Shown here piece after piece: positions 1-9,675 of a DNA stretch of 64,000 bases. The notes under the pieces are model-generated. The model had not been told where the DNA came from, did no database searches, and saw nothing but the letters and a program-made list of their open reading frames with translations. This stretch comes from an uncultured Sphingomonadaceae bacterium (GTDB lineage Bacteria > Pseudomonadota > Alphaproteobacteria > Sphingomonadales > Sphingomonadaceae). The position numbers and the translations under genes were made by a program. Location of the stretch: NCBI GenBank assembly GCA_947499975.1, contig CANMQE010000001.1, positions 1,054,001-1,118,000 on the forward strand, written 5' to 3'. Every line of letters begins with the position of its first letter. The stretch's first letter is position 1.

Positions 1-249
1 CCTGCCAACGCGTTCCGTCACCAGCATTCCGCCTTCGGGCAGAAAGGCAATGCCCCATGGGCGTTCCAGTTCGGCGATCTTTTCAAGGTGGATGGGACCG
101 TGCTCGGTATGGAAATCCCAAGGCCCTGCGCCTAGCTCCGCACCGCCGAACATCGGCCGTTCGGGCGGCGGTTCGTCCTGCGCGTGCACGGCACCCGATG
201 CCAGGCACAGCGCGGCAATTGCTCCTGTCAGGACCAAGCGCAATTCCAT
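1..249 (-). CDS. PQQ-dependent sugar dehydrogenase family protein, N-terminal part
   Basis: This gene runs off the left edge, so only its first 83 codons are present. The protein starts with a hydrophobic signal peptide ending around VHAQ, so it is exported. A segment reading LERPWGIAFLPEGG and then LVTER follows. That is the first beta-propeller blade signature of soluble aldose/sorbosone dehydrogenases (GSDH family, YliI-like), which oxidise sugars in the periplasm using PQQ. The start ATG at 249 is supported by the signal peptide and by a GGGAGAA-like ribosome site just upstream. The gene is divergent from the SDR gene at 349, and the 99-base gap presumably carries both promoters. The catalytic residues lie outside the window, so the enzyme family is inferred from the first blade only. 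Confidence 0.75.
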   Translation of the reverse strand, partial: MELRLVLTGAIAALCLASGAVHAQDEPPPERPMFGGAELGAGPWDFHTEHGPIHLEKIAELERPWGIAFLPEGGMLVTERVGR

Positions 250-348
250 GATATTCTCCCTGTCCCAAATGTCCGGTTGTGTCCCCGGCCCCCGTCACTA
301 TCCTATAGATATGCGAGCTTCATCTACCTTGACTTTGTCCATTTTTGA

Positions 349-1107
349 ATGATGCGCAAGTCTGTCCTTGTAACCGGTGGCGCAAAACGCGTGGGCGCTG
401 CGATCTGCCGCCGCTTCGCCGATGCCGGCTGGCACGTGGTCATTCACTGCAACAACTCTGCCGAAGAAGCGAACGAACTGGCCGGCGAACTGCCCAGTGC
501 CGAGGTGGTGCAGTGCGATCTTGTCGATCTGGACGCAGCAATGGCGATGGTGCGCAAACTGGCGGAAAAGCTGGAGGACTGGCGCTGCCTGATCAACTCC
601 GCCTCCATTTTCGAGCCTGACGAGGTGACCGATCTCGATGTCGAGACGAACCGCCGCGCGATGCGCGTAAACGCCGTGGCGCCCGCGCTGCTGGCGCAGC
701 ATTACCTCGCCAATGCAAGAACCTCTGCCGGGCGCCGCGTGGTACAGGTGACGGACCAGAAACTTGCCAATCTCAACCCCGATTTCTTCAGCTACACGAT
801 GAGCAAGTCCGCCGCGGACATCGCCGCGCAAATGCTCTCGATGGTTTATGACCGGCAGGACCGTGTCTACACGCTGGCTCCCGGCGCGATCCTTCCCAGC
901 CACGATCAAAGCAGCGCCGAGGCAGAGCGTTCGCACCGGCTGAATCTGCTGGCACGCCACACCCAGGCCAGCGAAGTGGCCGACGCCGCCCTTTTCCTGG
1001 CAGAGGGGCCGCTGGCCAGCGGACAGGCATTATATGTGGATTCAGGCCAGCATCTCCTGTCGCAGCCCCGCGATGTGATCTATCTGGCGCGTGAGGGAGA
1101 AGATTGA
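349..1107 (+). CDS. SDR family oxidoreductase, FolM/pteridine-reductase-like
   Basis: This is a 252-residue short-chain dehydrogenase with the Rossmann nucleotide-binding motif VTGGAKRVG at residues 8-16 and the catalytic pair Tyr149-x3-Lys153 (YTMSK). The usual catalytic Ser is replaced by Asp136 (VTDQ). Together with the GGAKRVG loop, this is characteristic of pteridine reductases and the dihydromonapterin reductase FolM. A role in reducing a pterin with NADPH is therefore likely, though the substrate is unproven. The start is either of two adjacent ATGs at 349 and 352, with no clear Shine-Dalgarno sequence. The stop overlaps the start of the cytochrome b gene (TGATG), so it heads a translationally coupled operon with a molybdopterin enzyme. 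That is a suggestive pairing for a pterin-handling protein. Confidence 0.85.
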   Translation: MMRKSVLVTGGAKRVGAAICRRFADAGWHVVIHCNNSAEEANELAGELPSAEVVQCDLVDLDAAMAMVRKLAEKLEDWRCLINSASIFEPDEVTDLDVETNRRAMRVNAVAPALLAQHYLANARTSAGRRVVQVTDQKLANLNPDFFSYTMSKSAADIAAQMLSMVYDRQDRVYTLAPGAILPSHDQSSAEAERSHRLNLLARHTQASEVADAALFLAEGPLASGQALYVDSGQHLLSQPRDVIYLAREGED

Positions 1108-1781
1108 TGGCGAAACCGAAGAAGCGACATGCTCTCTCCACCCGCCTGTGGCACTGGACCAATGCTCTCGCCCTGATCCTGCTTTTCATGAGCGGGCTGA
1201 ACATTTCCAACGCCCATCGCCGCCTGTATTGGGGGGATGACGGGTTCCTGCCGGAACAGGCCTGGCTGGAAGTGCCCCGCTTCCCCGGATGGGCAACGAT
1301 CCCCGATTACTACAGCCTCGCCACCGCCCGTGACTGGCACGTTATCTTGAGCCTGGTGCTGGGCTTTTCGCTGCTGGCGTTCATGCTCTTCGCTTTGTTC
1401 AACGGACATCTGAAGCGCGATATCTGGCTGCGCGCGCGCGAATGGAAACCACGCAATATCGGGAAGGACATTCGCGAACACCTGCGCCTGAATTTCGATC
1501 ACGGCGAGGGCAAGTACAACATCCTCCAGAAGATCGCCTATGCAGGCGTGATCTTCGTGCTGATCCCGTTGATGATCTTCACCGGCATGGTGATGAGCCC
1601 CGGCATGGAAGCCGCCTGGCCGTGGATGACGGAATTCTTCGGCGGCCGCCAGAGCGCGCGCTCCATCCACTTTATCGCGGCATGGAGCCTGTTCGCATTC
1701 TTCGTGGTGCATATGCTGCTGGTTGTCGCCGCCGGGCCGATCCACCAGTTGCGCGACATGATTACGGGGGGGAAAGAATGA
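1107..1781 (+). CDS. Cytochrome b561/b6-type membrane protein
   Basis: This 224-residue integral membrane protein has four predicted transmembrane helices at about residues 18-33, 78-99, 143-163 and 188-209. Histidines sit at helix ends where haem b ligands are expected: His16 in a WHW motif, His78, His188 and His202. The pattern matches di-haem b-type cytochromes that shuttle electrons between the quinone pool and a periplasmic partner. The ATG at 1107 overlaps the preceding stop, and its own stop overlaps the start of the molybdopterin oxidoreductase. This suggests it is the membrane electron carrier for that enzyme. It is not a close match to MsrQ, the six-helix partner of MsrP. Confidence 0.88.
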   Translation: MAKPKKRHALSTRLWHWTNALALILLFMSGLNISNAHRRLYWGDDGFLPEQAWLEVPRFPGWATIPDYYSLATARDWHVILSLVLGFSLLAFMLFALFNGHLKRDIWLRAREWKPRNIGKDIREHLRLNFDHGEGKYNILQKIAYAGVIFVLIPLMIFTGMVMSPGMEAAWPWMTEFFGGRQSARSIHFIAAWSLFAFFVVHMLLVVAAGPIHQLRDMITGGKE

Positions 1782-2521
1782 TGCAGCGTCGCAATTTCCT
1801 CGTCGCGGCAGGTGCCGCATTCCTTGCCGGGTGCAACGAGATCGGCAAGTCGGAATGGTTCGGCAAGGTCGTGGAAGGTGCGGAAGGCTGGCATCGCGGC
1901 CTGCACCGCGCGCTTGGCGGGGGCCGCATCACGATGGCGCCGGAATATACCCGCGCCGATCTCTCGCCCTACTTTCGCGGAAACGGCAGCCTGACGGTGG
2001 ATACCGAGGCTTACCGGGCTGCGGAGGGATCGGGCTTTGCCGACTGGCGGCTGCGCGTTGGCGGCCTGGTGAACAATCCGGGCGAACTTTCCATGCAGGA
2101 TATCCGCGCCCTGCCCCAGCGCACGCAGATTACCCGGCATGACTGCGTGGAGGGGTGGAGCGCGATCGGCGAATGGACCGGTCCGCAGCTGTCATCCATT
2201 CTAGATGCCGCCGGCGTGCAGGAGGGGGCGAACTTCATCGTTTTCCGCTGCGCCGACGATCTGAATGGCGCGCGCTACTACGAAAGCTGCGACATGGACG
2301 ATGCCTTCCACCCGCAGACGATCATCGCGCACCAGCTGAACGGAGAAGCCCTGCCCGTGCGCAACGGCGCGCCGCTGCGCCTGCGCATAGAGCGGCAGTT
2401 GGGCTACAAGCACGCAAAGTACCTGACCGGCATCGACGTCGTCGCCAGCCTGGACGATATCGAGCGTGGTGAAGGCGGATATTGGGAAGATCGCGGCTAC
2501 CAGTGGTATGCCGGTATCTGA
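1778..2521 (+). CDS. Molybdopterin-dependent oxidoreductase, sulfite-oxidase/MsrP-like
   Basis: The protein is 247-248 residues; ATGs at 1778 and 1781 are both possible. An RR motif (QRRNFL) precedes a hydrophobic stretch and a lipobox-like LAGC with Cys19, so it is probably exported by Tat and may be lipid-anchored. HDCVEGW at residues 121-127 is the hallmark of the oxidoreductase molybdopterin-binding domain, with Cys123 as the expected molybdenum ligand. Later motifs such as PVRNGAPLRLR and GYKHAKYL match the same fold. The family includes sulfite oxidase and the methionine sulfoxide reductase MsrP; the substrate here is unknown. Overlap with the upstream cytochrome b gene indicates a two-component periplasmic redox system. 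Confidence 0.88.
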   Translation: MMQRRNFLVAAGAAFLAGCNEIGKSEWFGKVVEGAEGWHRGLHRALGGGRITMAPEYTRADLSPYFRGNGSLTVDTEAYRAAEGSGFADWRLRVGGLVNNPGELSMQDIRALPQRTQITRHDCVEGWSAIGEWTGPQLSSILDAAGVQEGANFIVFRCADDLNGARYYESCDMDDAFHPQTIIAHQLNGEALPVRNGAPLRLRIERQLGYKHAKYLTGIDVVASLDDIERGEGGYWEDRGYQWYAGI

Positions 2522-2965
2522 TCAGGACTGCGGCGGATAGATCCTGTTCATCGCTTCGAAGTTCACCCGCACCAGCTGTTCCAGCACATCCAGATCCACA
2601 TCTGCCAGCTTGTTGATGTAGAGACAGCTCTTGCCCTGCGCATGCTTGCCCAGCCGGGATAGCAGATCCTCGTTCTTCGCCGAAGTCAGTTCATCGCAAT
2701 AGCCGCCCATGAGATAAATTGAGTGTTTCGCCTTGCGCGGGGAAAAGCCCGTGCGCAGGAAATCGCCTTCGCGGCCACTGTCGTATTTGTAGTGATACGA
2801 TCCGTAGCCGATCATGCTTGGCCCCCACATCGTCGGCTCCTCTCCTGTCACGCGGCGGAAAAGCGCATCCAGCTGCCGGGCTTCCTCCTGCTTGCGAGGG
2901 TGATCCACAGTGTCGATGAACGCTTCGACACTTGCCGCAGTCGCCGTGGTTTTGTTGTCTGCCAT
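2522..2965 (-). CDS. DUF1801 domain-containing protein
   Basis: This is a 147-residue soluble protein with the DUF1801 (YdhG-like) pattern: a helical N-terminus with VEAFIDTV and HPRKQEEARQL, then TMWGPSMIGYG and a GREGDFLRTGFSPRK segment. The fold resembles the frataxin/YjbR-like alpha-beta proteins, and no enzymatic role is established. I chose the ATG at 2965 because homology begins there. The frame stays open upstream to 3067, but that extension looks non-coding. The gene ends one base after the convergent molybdoenzyme gene ends, so the two transcripts meet tail to tail. Confidence 0.85.
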   Translation of the reverse strand: MADNKTTATAASVEAFIDTVDHPRKQEEARQLDALFRRVTGEEPTMWGPSMIGYGSYHYKYDSGREGDFLRTGFSPRKAKHSIYLMGGYCDELTSAKNEDLLSRLGKHAQGKSCLYINKLADVDLDVLEQLVRVNFEAMNRIYPPQS

Positions 2966-3066
2966 GCGGCAAAGTCTAGCGCAGATTTGACAGGTGGCAA
3001 ATCGGTGCGCAAACGACCGGAAAATCGCACTGTTTACTGACACGAATTTCTGGGGACATTCCACCA

Positions 3067-4380
3067 ATGTGGCTACTCGACAAGATGCTGACCAAGCTGA
3101 TCCGCGCCGGCAGACTGGTGATCACGGATTACGACGGCAAGGTTTACGAATACGGCCCCGGGGGGGATGTTAACGGCGAATATGGCGAGCCGATCAGGGT
3201 TCGGCTGACGGACAAGAAGGCATCCAGCCACATCGCCCGCTACCCGCAGGTTGGCGCGGGCGAGGCTTACATGTGGGGCTGGCTGATCGTGGAAGAGCCG
3301 CACGATATCCGCGACATGGTGCTCTACGTCACCAGCCAGGCGAAGGTGCACGGCGACAAGGCGCTGCAACCGCAGGGCACGCTAAAAAGGCTGGCGCAGA
3401 AAACCGCGGCGAAGATCGACAGCGTCAATCTGAAGGCCAAGGCGCGCAAGAATGCCGAGCACACGTATAACCTGACCCGCCAGCTGTACGAACTGTTCCT
3501 AGACGAGGACCGGCAATACACCATGGGCTATCACCGCACGCCGGATGTCAGCCTGGAAGAGGCGCAGCTGGACAAGAAAGCGCATATCGCGGCCAAGATG
3601 TACATGCAGCAGGCGCGCGAGATGGATCGTCCGCTGCGTGTGCTGGATATCGGCTGCGGGTGGGGCGGCCTGGCGATGTATCTCAACAAGCATTACGGCG
3701 CAGAGGTGCTGGGCGTGGCGCTGGCGCCGGACCAGATCGCCTTCTGCAAGGAGCGGGCAAAGGCGGCGGGCGTATCCGACAAGGTGAAGTTCGCCCTGAT
3801 GGATTACCGCGATGTTGAAGGGACGTTCGATCGCATAAGTTCCGTCGGCCTGCTGGAGCATGTGGGCACCCCGCATTATCCTGAGTTCATGCGCAAGACG
3901 CACGAATTGCTGCGGCCCGGCGGCGTGATGTTCAGCCATTGCTGCGGGCGCGCCGGCCCTCCCGGATTTACCGATGCCTGGACGCGCAAATATATCTTTC
4001 CCGGCGGCTATATCCCCGCCCTTTCCGAACTCGTCACCGAGAGCGAGAAGGCAGGCTGGCAGGTGATGGACGTGGAGGCCATGCGCTTCCACTACAGCCA
4101 CACGCTGGAGGAATGGTACAATCGCACCACCATGCACCGCGAGGAGATGGTGGAGCTGTATAACGAGGAGTTCTTCCGCATGTGGCAGTTCTACCTCGCC
4201 GGGGCAGAGCAGAGCTTCCGTCATGGCACGCTGGTAAACTGGCAGATCATCTACGTGAAGGAGCGTGACGCCATCCCCATGACGGGCGATTTCGTCTATG
4301 AGGAAAGCGCGCGCCTGCGCGATCTGGATGAGGCGCCGCAATGGCATCTCGATCCGGCTTTCAAGAAGGCAGCCGAGTAA
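3067..4380 (+). CDS. Cfa-family SAM-dependent methyltransferase, diverged active site
   Basis: This 437-residue protein of the cyclopropane-fatty-acyl-phospholipid synthase family has the SAM-binding motif LDIGCGWGG near residue 193, EHVG with Glu264, RKYIFPGGYIP and HYSHTLEEW with Tyr343. Family members transfer a methyl group from SAM to the double bond of membrane phospholipid acyl chains. Two active-site motifs differ from the usual ones. The YSCGYW motif reads YTMGYH here (Met153 instead of the bicarbonate-site Cys), and HTIG reads HCCG at 291-294. The HYDIGN motif is also changed, to TYNLTR. It lies 30 bases upstream of a canonical paralogue. It may make a methylated or other modified acyl chain rather than a cyclopropane; that is an inference. 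The start ATG has only a weak, distant GGGGA. Confidence 0.85.
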   Translation: MWLLDKMLTKLIRAGRLVITDYDGKVYEYGPGGDVNGEYGEPIRVRLTDKKASSHIARYPQVGAGEAYMWGWLIVEEPHDIRDMVLYVTSQAKVHGDKALQPQGTLKRLAQKTAAKIDSVNLKAKARKNAEHTYNLTRQLYELFLDEDRQYTMGYHRTPDVSLEEAQLDKKAHIAAKMYMQQAREMDRPLRVLDIGCGWGGLAMYLNKHYGAEVLGVALAPDQIAFCKERAKAAGVSDKVKFALMDYRDVEGTFDRISSVGLLEHVGTPHYPEFMRKTHELLRPGGVMFSHCCGRAGPPGFTDAWTRKYIFPGGYIPALSELVTESEKAGWQVMDVEAMRFHYSHTLEEWYNRTTMHREEMVELYNEEFFRMWQFYLAGAEQSFRHGTLVNWQIIYVKERDAIPMTGDFVYEESARLRDLDEAPQWHLDPAFKKAAE

Positions 4381-4410
4381 CACCCGTCACAGGTCGCGAG
4401 AGGAGCGCTC

Positions 4411-5658
4411 ATGAGCAATACACTGATCGACCGTCTTATCGGCAAGGCGATCGAACATGGCACTCTGCAGATCACCTATCACGACGGCGCGACGAGCAAT
4501 TGCGGCACGTCGCATCCCGAATATCCCGACGTGGCAATCCGGCTGACGGACGGGAAGGTAATCCGCGACATCGCGCTCGATCCCAAGCTGGGCGTGGGCG
4601 AGGCCTATATGGACGGCCGCATCGTGATAGAGCGCGGCGGGATCATGGAACTGATCGAACTGGTGCGCCGTAATGCGCCGTGGGAAGCCAAGGGCAGCTT
4701 TGGCCGCCCCGCCCTGCACCGCCGCGCACTGAAGCGAATGGCCTTCATCAAGGACAGTTTCAACAACCCCTTCAAGTCGAAGGACAATGTCGCGCATCAC
4801 TACGATATCGGCAACGATCTCTACAAGCTGATGCTGGACGAGGAGCACATGCAGTATTCGTGCGGCTACTGGTCGCAAGAGGATATGACGCTGGGCGAGG
4901 CGCAGGAGGCGAAGCTGGCGCACATCGCCGCCAAGCTGATGCTGGAGCCGGGTAATCATGTGCTGGATATCGGCTGTGGCTGGGGCGGCATGGCGATCTT
5001 CCTCGCCCGCCGCGCCGATGTGCGGGTGACCGGCATCACTCTTAGCGAGGAACAGCTCGTCCTCGCCCGCGAACGTGCCGAGGCTGCCGGTGTTGCGGAT
5101 AAGGTAACTTTCGAACTGGTGGACTACCGCGATCTTGCCGCGCGCGGGGATACCTTCGATCGCATCGTGTCAGTCGGCATGTTCGAACACGTGGGCGTGC
5201 CGCAATACGAAACCTTCTTCCGCGCATGCAAACGCATGCTGACAGGCGACGGCGTGATGCTGCTGCACACCATCGGCCGTTTCGGCAGCCCGGTGGCGGC
5301 AGAGGCTTTCACCCGCAAGTATATCTTCCCCGGCGGATACATCCCCGCCCTCAGCCAGATGATGGAGACCAGCCAGAGCGTGCGCCTGATGGCCACCGAC
5401 GTGGAAGTGCTGCGCGTGCATTACGCGAAGACCCTGCGCGAATGGTATGCCCGCTGCATGGAGCACCGCGATGCCATCATCGCGATGTTCGACGAACGGT
5501 TCTTCCGCATGTGGACCTTCTATCTCGCGGGCGCCGTCTCCACCTTCGAGTGGGGCGGCCTGTGCAATTTCCAGGTGCAGTATTGCCGCAACCGCTACAC
5601 GCTGCCGATGACGCGTGCGTATATCGAAGAGGCGGAGCGCAAGTTGCTCTCCCGCTAG
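4411..5658 (+). CDS. cfa: Cyclopropane-fatty-acyl-phospholipid synthase
   Basis: This 415-residue protein keeps every family landmark: HYDIGN at 130-135, MQYSCGYW with Cys151, LDIGCGWGG near 185-193, EHVG with Glu259, and HTIG with His286 and Ile288. In E. coli Cfa the matching Cys, Glu, His and Ile coordinate the essential bicarbonate ion. It should therefore convert unsaturated phospholipid acyl chains to cyclopropane forms at the membrane surface. A good AGGAG ribosome site lies six bases before the ATG at 4411. It is the second gene of a tandem pair with the diverged homologue at 3067, probably cotranscribed. The N-terminal domain is longer than in E. coli Cfa (382 residues). Confidence 0.9.
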   Translation: MSNTLIDRLIGKAIEHGTLQITYHDGATSNCGTSHPEYPDVAIRLTDGKVIRDIALDPKLGVGEAYMDGRIVIERGGIMELIELVRRNAPWEAKGSFGRPALHRRALKRMAFIKDSFNNPFKSKDNVAHHYDIGNDLYKLMLDEEHMQYSCGYWSQEDMTLGEAQEAKLAHIAAKLMLEPGNHVLDIGCGWGGMAIFLARRADVRVTGITLSEEQLVLARERAEAAGVADKVTFELVDYRDLAARGDTFDRIVSVGMFEHVGVPQYETFFRACKRMLTGDGVMLLHTIGRFGSPVAAEAFTRKYIFPGGYIPALSQMMETSQSVRLMATDVEVLRVHYAKTLREWYARCMEHRDAIIAMFDERFFRMWTFYLAGAVSTFEWGGLCNFQVQYCRNRYTLPMTRAYIEEAERKLLSR

Positions 5659-5718
5659 GTCCTGACCGCTCCTGCCCCACTCACCCGCCGTGCGATTTTC
5701 GCACAGGCATGGCCCATC

Positions 5719-7032
5719 ATGCTGGGCCAGGCATCGGTTCCGCTGGTGGGCATCGTGGATACCGCGGTGATCGGTCGCACCGGCGATGCCACCGCGCTTG
5801 CCGGCGTGGCGCTGGGCGCGACCATCATCACGCTGGTGTTCTGGACCTTCGGCTTCCTGCGCATGGGAATGACAGGGCTGACAGCGCAGGCGCAAGGCTC
5901 CGGCGACCGTACGGAGGTGGAGGCGCTGCTGCTGCGCGCCCTCGCCATCGGCTTCGGCCTCGGCCTCATACTCCTCGCGATAAGCTGGCCCGTGAGAGAG
6001 GCCGCGCTGGCGGTGATGAGCGGCTCTGCCGCCGTGGATGCAGAGGCTGGCGGATACATGCAGGGCCGGTTCCTCGGCGCGCCCGCTGCGCTGTGTGTCT
6101 ACGCCATCACTGGCTGGCTGCTGGGCCTTGGCCGCACGCGGGAGGCGCTGATCCTGCAGATCGGCATGAACGTCGCCAATATCGCGCTGGATATCTGGTT
6201 CGTCTGGGGAATGGGTTTTGGCGCGTTTGGCGTCGGGCTCGGCACGGCCTGTGCAGAGGCCATCGCGCTGCTGCTGGGTCTGCTGATCGTGGGGCGCGTG
6301 GCAGGTGCCAACGTGCTGTCGATCGTTGCCCGCACCCCGCGCGCCATCCTCACCGATCGTGCGCGGCTGGCAAAACTCTTCGCCGTCAATCGCGACATCA
6401 TGATCCGCACCGTTGCCCTGCTGATCCTCTTTACCTGGTTCGCCAATGCCGGGGCCAGGCTGGGCGCTGCCACGCTTGCGGCAAATCACGTGCTCCTGCA
6501 ATTCGTCAGCTTTGCCGCCTTCATCCTCGATGCGTTCGCTTTCACGGCGGAGGAGCGCGTGGGCAGTGCCTTTGGCAAGGGTGACAGGGTCCGCTTCATG
6601 CGCGCAATCAGGCTGACGGGCGAGTTCTCGCTTGCCAGCGGGGCGCTGCTCGCGCTCGCCTTCCTTGTGCTGGGCGGCCCGCTGATCGATTTCCTCACCA
6701 CCGATCCGCAGGTGCGCGAAGTGGCACGGGCATACCTTCCCTTCGCCGCGCTCGTGCCATTGCTGGGAATGCCGAGCTGGCTGCTCGACGGTGTATTCAT
6801 CGGCACCACGCGCGGCAGGGCGCTGCGCAATGCGGGCGTGATGGCGACGGCGCTCTACATCGCGCTCGACCTTGCCTTGCGACCGTATGACAACACAGGC
6901 GCCTGGATCGCCATCACCGCCAGCTATCTCTTGCGCGCGGGCGGGCTGGCGATGTATCTTCCCAAATTGTTGAATGATGCGGGTAATCCTCCCCGTGAAC
7001 CCCGACAGTCGGAGGCTGACGCCGCGCCATGA
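5719..7032 (+). CDS. MATE family efflux transporter (DinF-like)
   Basis: This is a polytopic transporter of 437 residues or more with roughly twelve hydrophobic segments. It has MATE-family features such as GQASVPLVGIVDTAVIGRTG at the first helix and the repeated GLG..A pattern in the second half. MATE pumps export drugs or metabolites using Na+ or H+ gradients. The first ATG in frame is 5719, but the reading frame is open back to the stop at 5656. The extra residues RRAIFAQAWPI look like the normal start of helix 1. The only in-frame near-start codon upstream is CTG at 5662, so the true start is uncertain. It follows cfa by a few bases and overlaps the next gene by ATGA. Confidence 0.85.
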   Translation: MLGQASVPLVGIVDTAVIGRTGDATALAGVALGATIITLVFWTFGFLRMGMTGLTAQAQGSGDRTEVEALLLRALAIGFGLGLILLAISWPVREAALAVMSGSAAVDAEAGGYMQGRFLGAPAALCVYAITGWLLGLGRTREALILQIGMNVANIALDIWFVWGMGFGAFGVGLGTACAEAIALLLGLLIVGRVAGANVLSIVARTPRAILTDRARLAKLFAVNRDIMIRTVALLILFTWFANAGARLGAATLAANHVLLQFVSFAAFILDAFAFTAEERVGSAFGKGDRVRFMRAIRLTGEFSLASGALLALAFLVLGGPLIDFLTTDPQVREVARAYLPFAALVPLLGMPSWLLDGVFIGTTRGRALRNAGVMATALYIALDLALRPYDNTGAWIAITASYLLRAGGLAMYLPKLLNDAGNPPREPRQSEADAAP

Positions 7033-7574
7033 TACCCCGCCCTCTCTCACGCCTGGTGGCTTCCATCCTGCTGGCACTGGCCACGCTGGCCGCCGCCCCG
7101 CCCGCGCTGGCGGATGTCGACGTGCACTTCCACTCCTTCAACGGCTCCGTCCTGTGGGGCCGCTATCCGCACACCTTCGTGGTGTTCGATGGCACGCTGG
7201 ACAACGGCACGCGTGTCTACGAGAATTACGGTTTCTCCGCCCGCAGCTCGATGGAGGCGATCTCCTCCGGTCCCGCAGAGCACATGATCATCACCGAGAC
7301 CGACGACACGATCGAACAGACGAACCGGCATTTCACCGTCACCGTATCGGACCAGCAATACCGTCGCCTGCTCGCCACCGTGCTGGCTTGGCGCGATTAT
7401 CCGGGCGAGTATTACGATCTGGACGAGAACAATTGCATCCACTTCGTCGCCGCGCTGGCGAGGGTCGCGGGCCTGCAGGCAGACGTGCCGGAAGAATATC
7501 TGCGTCGCCCCAAGGCATGGCTGAATTACATCACTCGCAAAAACCCACGATTGGGCGCGCAAGAGATAGACTAG
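7029..7574 (+). CDS. Secreted protein, possible permuted papain-like (LRAT/NlpC-type) domain
   Basis: This 181-residue protein has a signal peptide (hydrophobic to about residue 28, ending PPALA). After it, a His in RYPHTFVVFDG is followed some 85 residues later by NNCIHFV. A His followed by an NC-x-HF motif resembles the circularly permuted papain-like folds (LRAT and H-rev107 proteins have NCEHF). That suggests a thiol hydrolase or acyltransferase acting in the periplasm. The match is short and the assignment is an inference. The start ATG overlaps the MATE stop (ATGA), so the two genes are probably translationally coupled. It has no recognised family name from the sequence alone. Confidence 0.7.
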   Translation: MIPRPLSRLVASILLALATLAAAPPALADVDVHFHSFNGSVLWGRYPHTFVVFDGTLDNGTRVYENYGFSARSSMEAISSGPAEHMIITETDDTIEQTNRHFTVTVSDQQYRRLLATVLAWRDYPGEYYDLDENNCIHFVAALARVAGLQADVPEEYLRRPKAWLNYITRKNPRLGAQEID

Positions 7575-7637
7575 TTTGCCCATCGGTTGACCTGCTGCTA
7601 ACCGCCGCCGCGCAATATCTATCAACGGGAACCGTTC

Positions 7638-8858
<1,221 letters not shown>

Positions 8859-9038
8859 TAGCGGGGCGGTCCGCCGCCTCGCCCTCACACCCCTTCCGCC
8901 GCCGGTTTTGCGCGAAACTTGCCGTGTGGTTCCATGGCACGGCAACAGTTCGTCCCATTTACGCCACATTTCACGACCGGTTGAACCCTCCCGGCGACAG
9001 GCTTCGTCACAGATTCGCCGTATTAACCGGTGCGGGGT

Positions 9039-9638
9039 ATGTCGCCGGGCATGGACGGAATCACACAAACTCGCCCGGCGATACGCTGGCTGGCACCTCT
9101 CGCGGCGCTGGCCCTGTTTGGCGCGGGCGGCATCGGCCAGGCGCAGGACGCGGAGATGTCGGCAGAGCTGGCGCGCACCGCCAATCCCGTGGCATCGCAG
9201 CGCGATAACCTGCCTTCCTTCAAGCCCAGCGAAGAGGCGCATTTCGAGACCACCTTCGCCCGCTTTGCAGAGCCGATCGAACCCGCCCTGCCCGATCACG
9301 CGGTGGACATCACCCAGATCGAGCCTGCCGCGCCCACGGCAACCCCCATCGGCCCCGGCGTCGCCAGCTATTACGGCCGCCGCTTCCATGGCCGCCGCAC
9401 CGCGAACGGAGAGCGTTTCGACATGAACGCCCTAACCGCCGCGCACAAGACGTTGCCCTTCGGCAGCCGCGTGCGGGTGACCAACACGCGCAATGGCGAA
9501 TCCGTGGTGGTTCGCATCAACGATCGCGGACCGTTCGTGCGGGGCCGCGACATCGACGTGTCGCGCGCCGCGGCAGAGCAGATCGGCATCGTCAGTTCCG
9601 GCCACGGCCGCGTGGAACTGGAACTGCTGCAGGACTGA
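9039..9638 (+). CDS. rlpA: Septal ring lytic transglycosylase RlpA family protein
   Basis: This exported protein of about 199 residues has an N-terminal hydrophobic signal ([18 protein letters not shown]), a low-complexity linker, and a C-terminal double-psi beta-barrel. The barrel motifs include [30 protein letters not shown] and [11 protein letters not shown]. RlpA proteins cleave peptidoglycan glycan strands lacking stem peptides; no SPOR domain is present here. The exact start is uncertain: GTG at 9030 and ATGs at 9039 and 9051 are all in frame and none has a strong ribosome site. The single-domain form resembles many alphaproteobacterial homologues, whose activity is often untested. Confidence 0.85.
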   Translation: MSPGMDGITQTRPAIRWLAPLAALALFGAGGIGQAQDAEMSAELARTANPVASQRDNLPSFKPSEEAHFETTFARFAEPIEPALPDHAVDITQIEPAAPTATPIGPGVASYYGRRFHGRRTANGERFDMNALTAAHKTLPFGSRVRVTNTRNGESVVVRINDRGPFVRGRDIDVSRAAAEQIGIVSSGHGRVELELLQD

Positions 9639-9675
9639 TCCCCAGGATCAGCGGCCCCTGCCTGGTCCCAGCGGC

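Noticed and set aside
5170..7077. Open frame of 635 codons antisense to cfa and the MATE gene
   Set aside because: The composition is Arg/His/Gln-rich, it spans two real genes, and it has no start signal.
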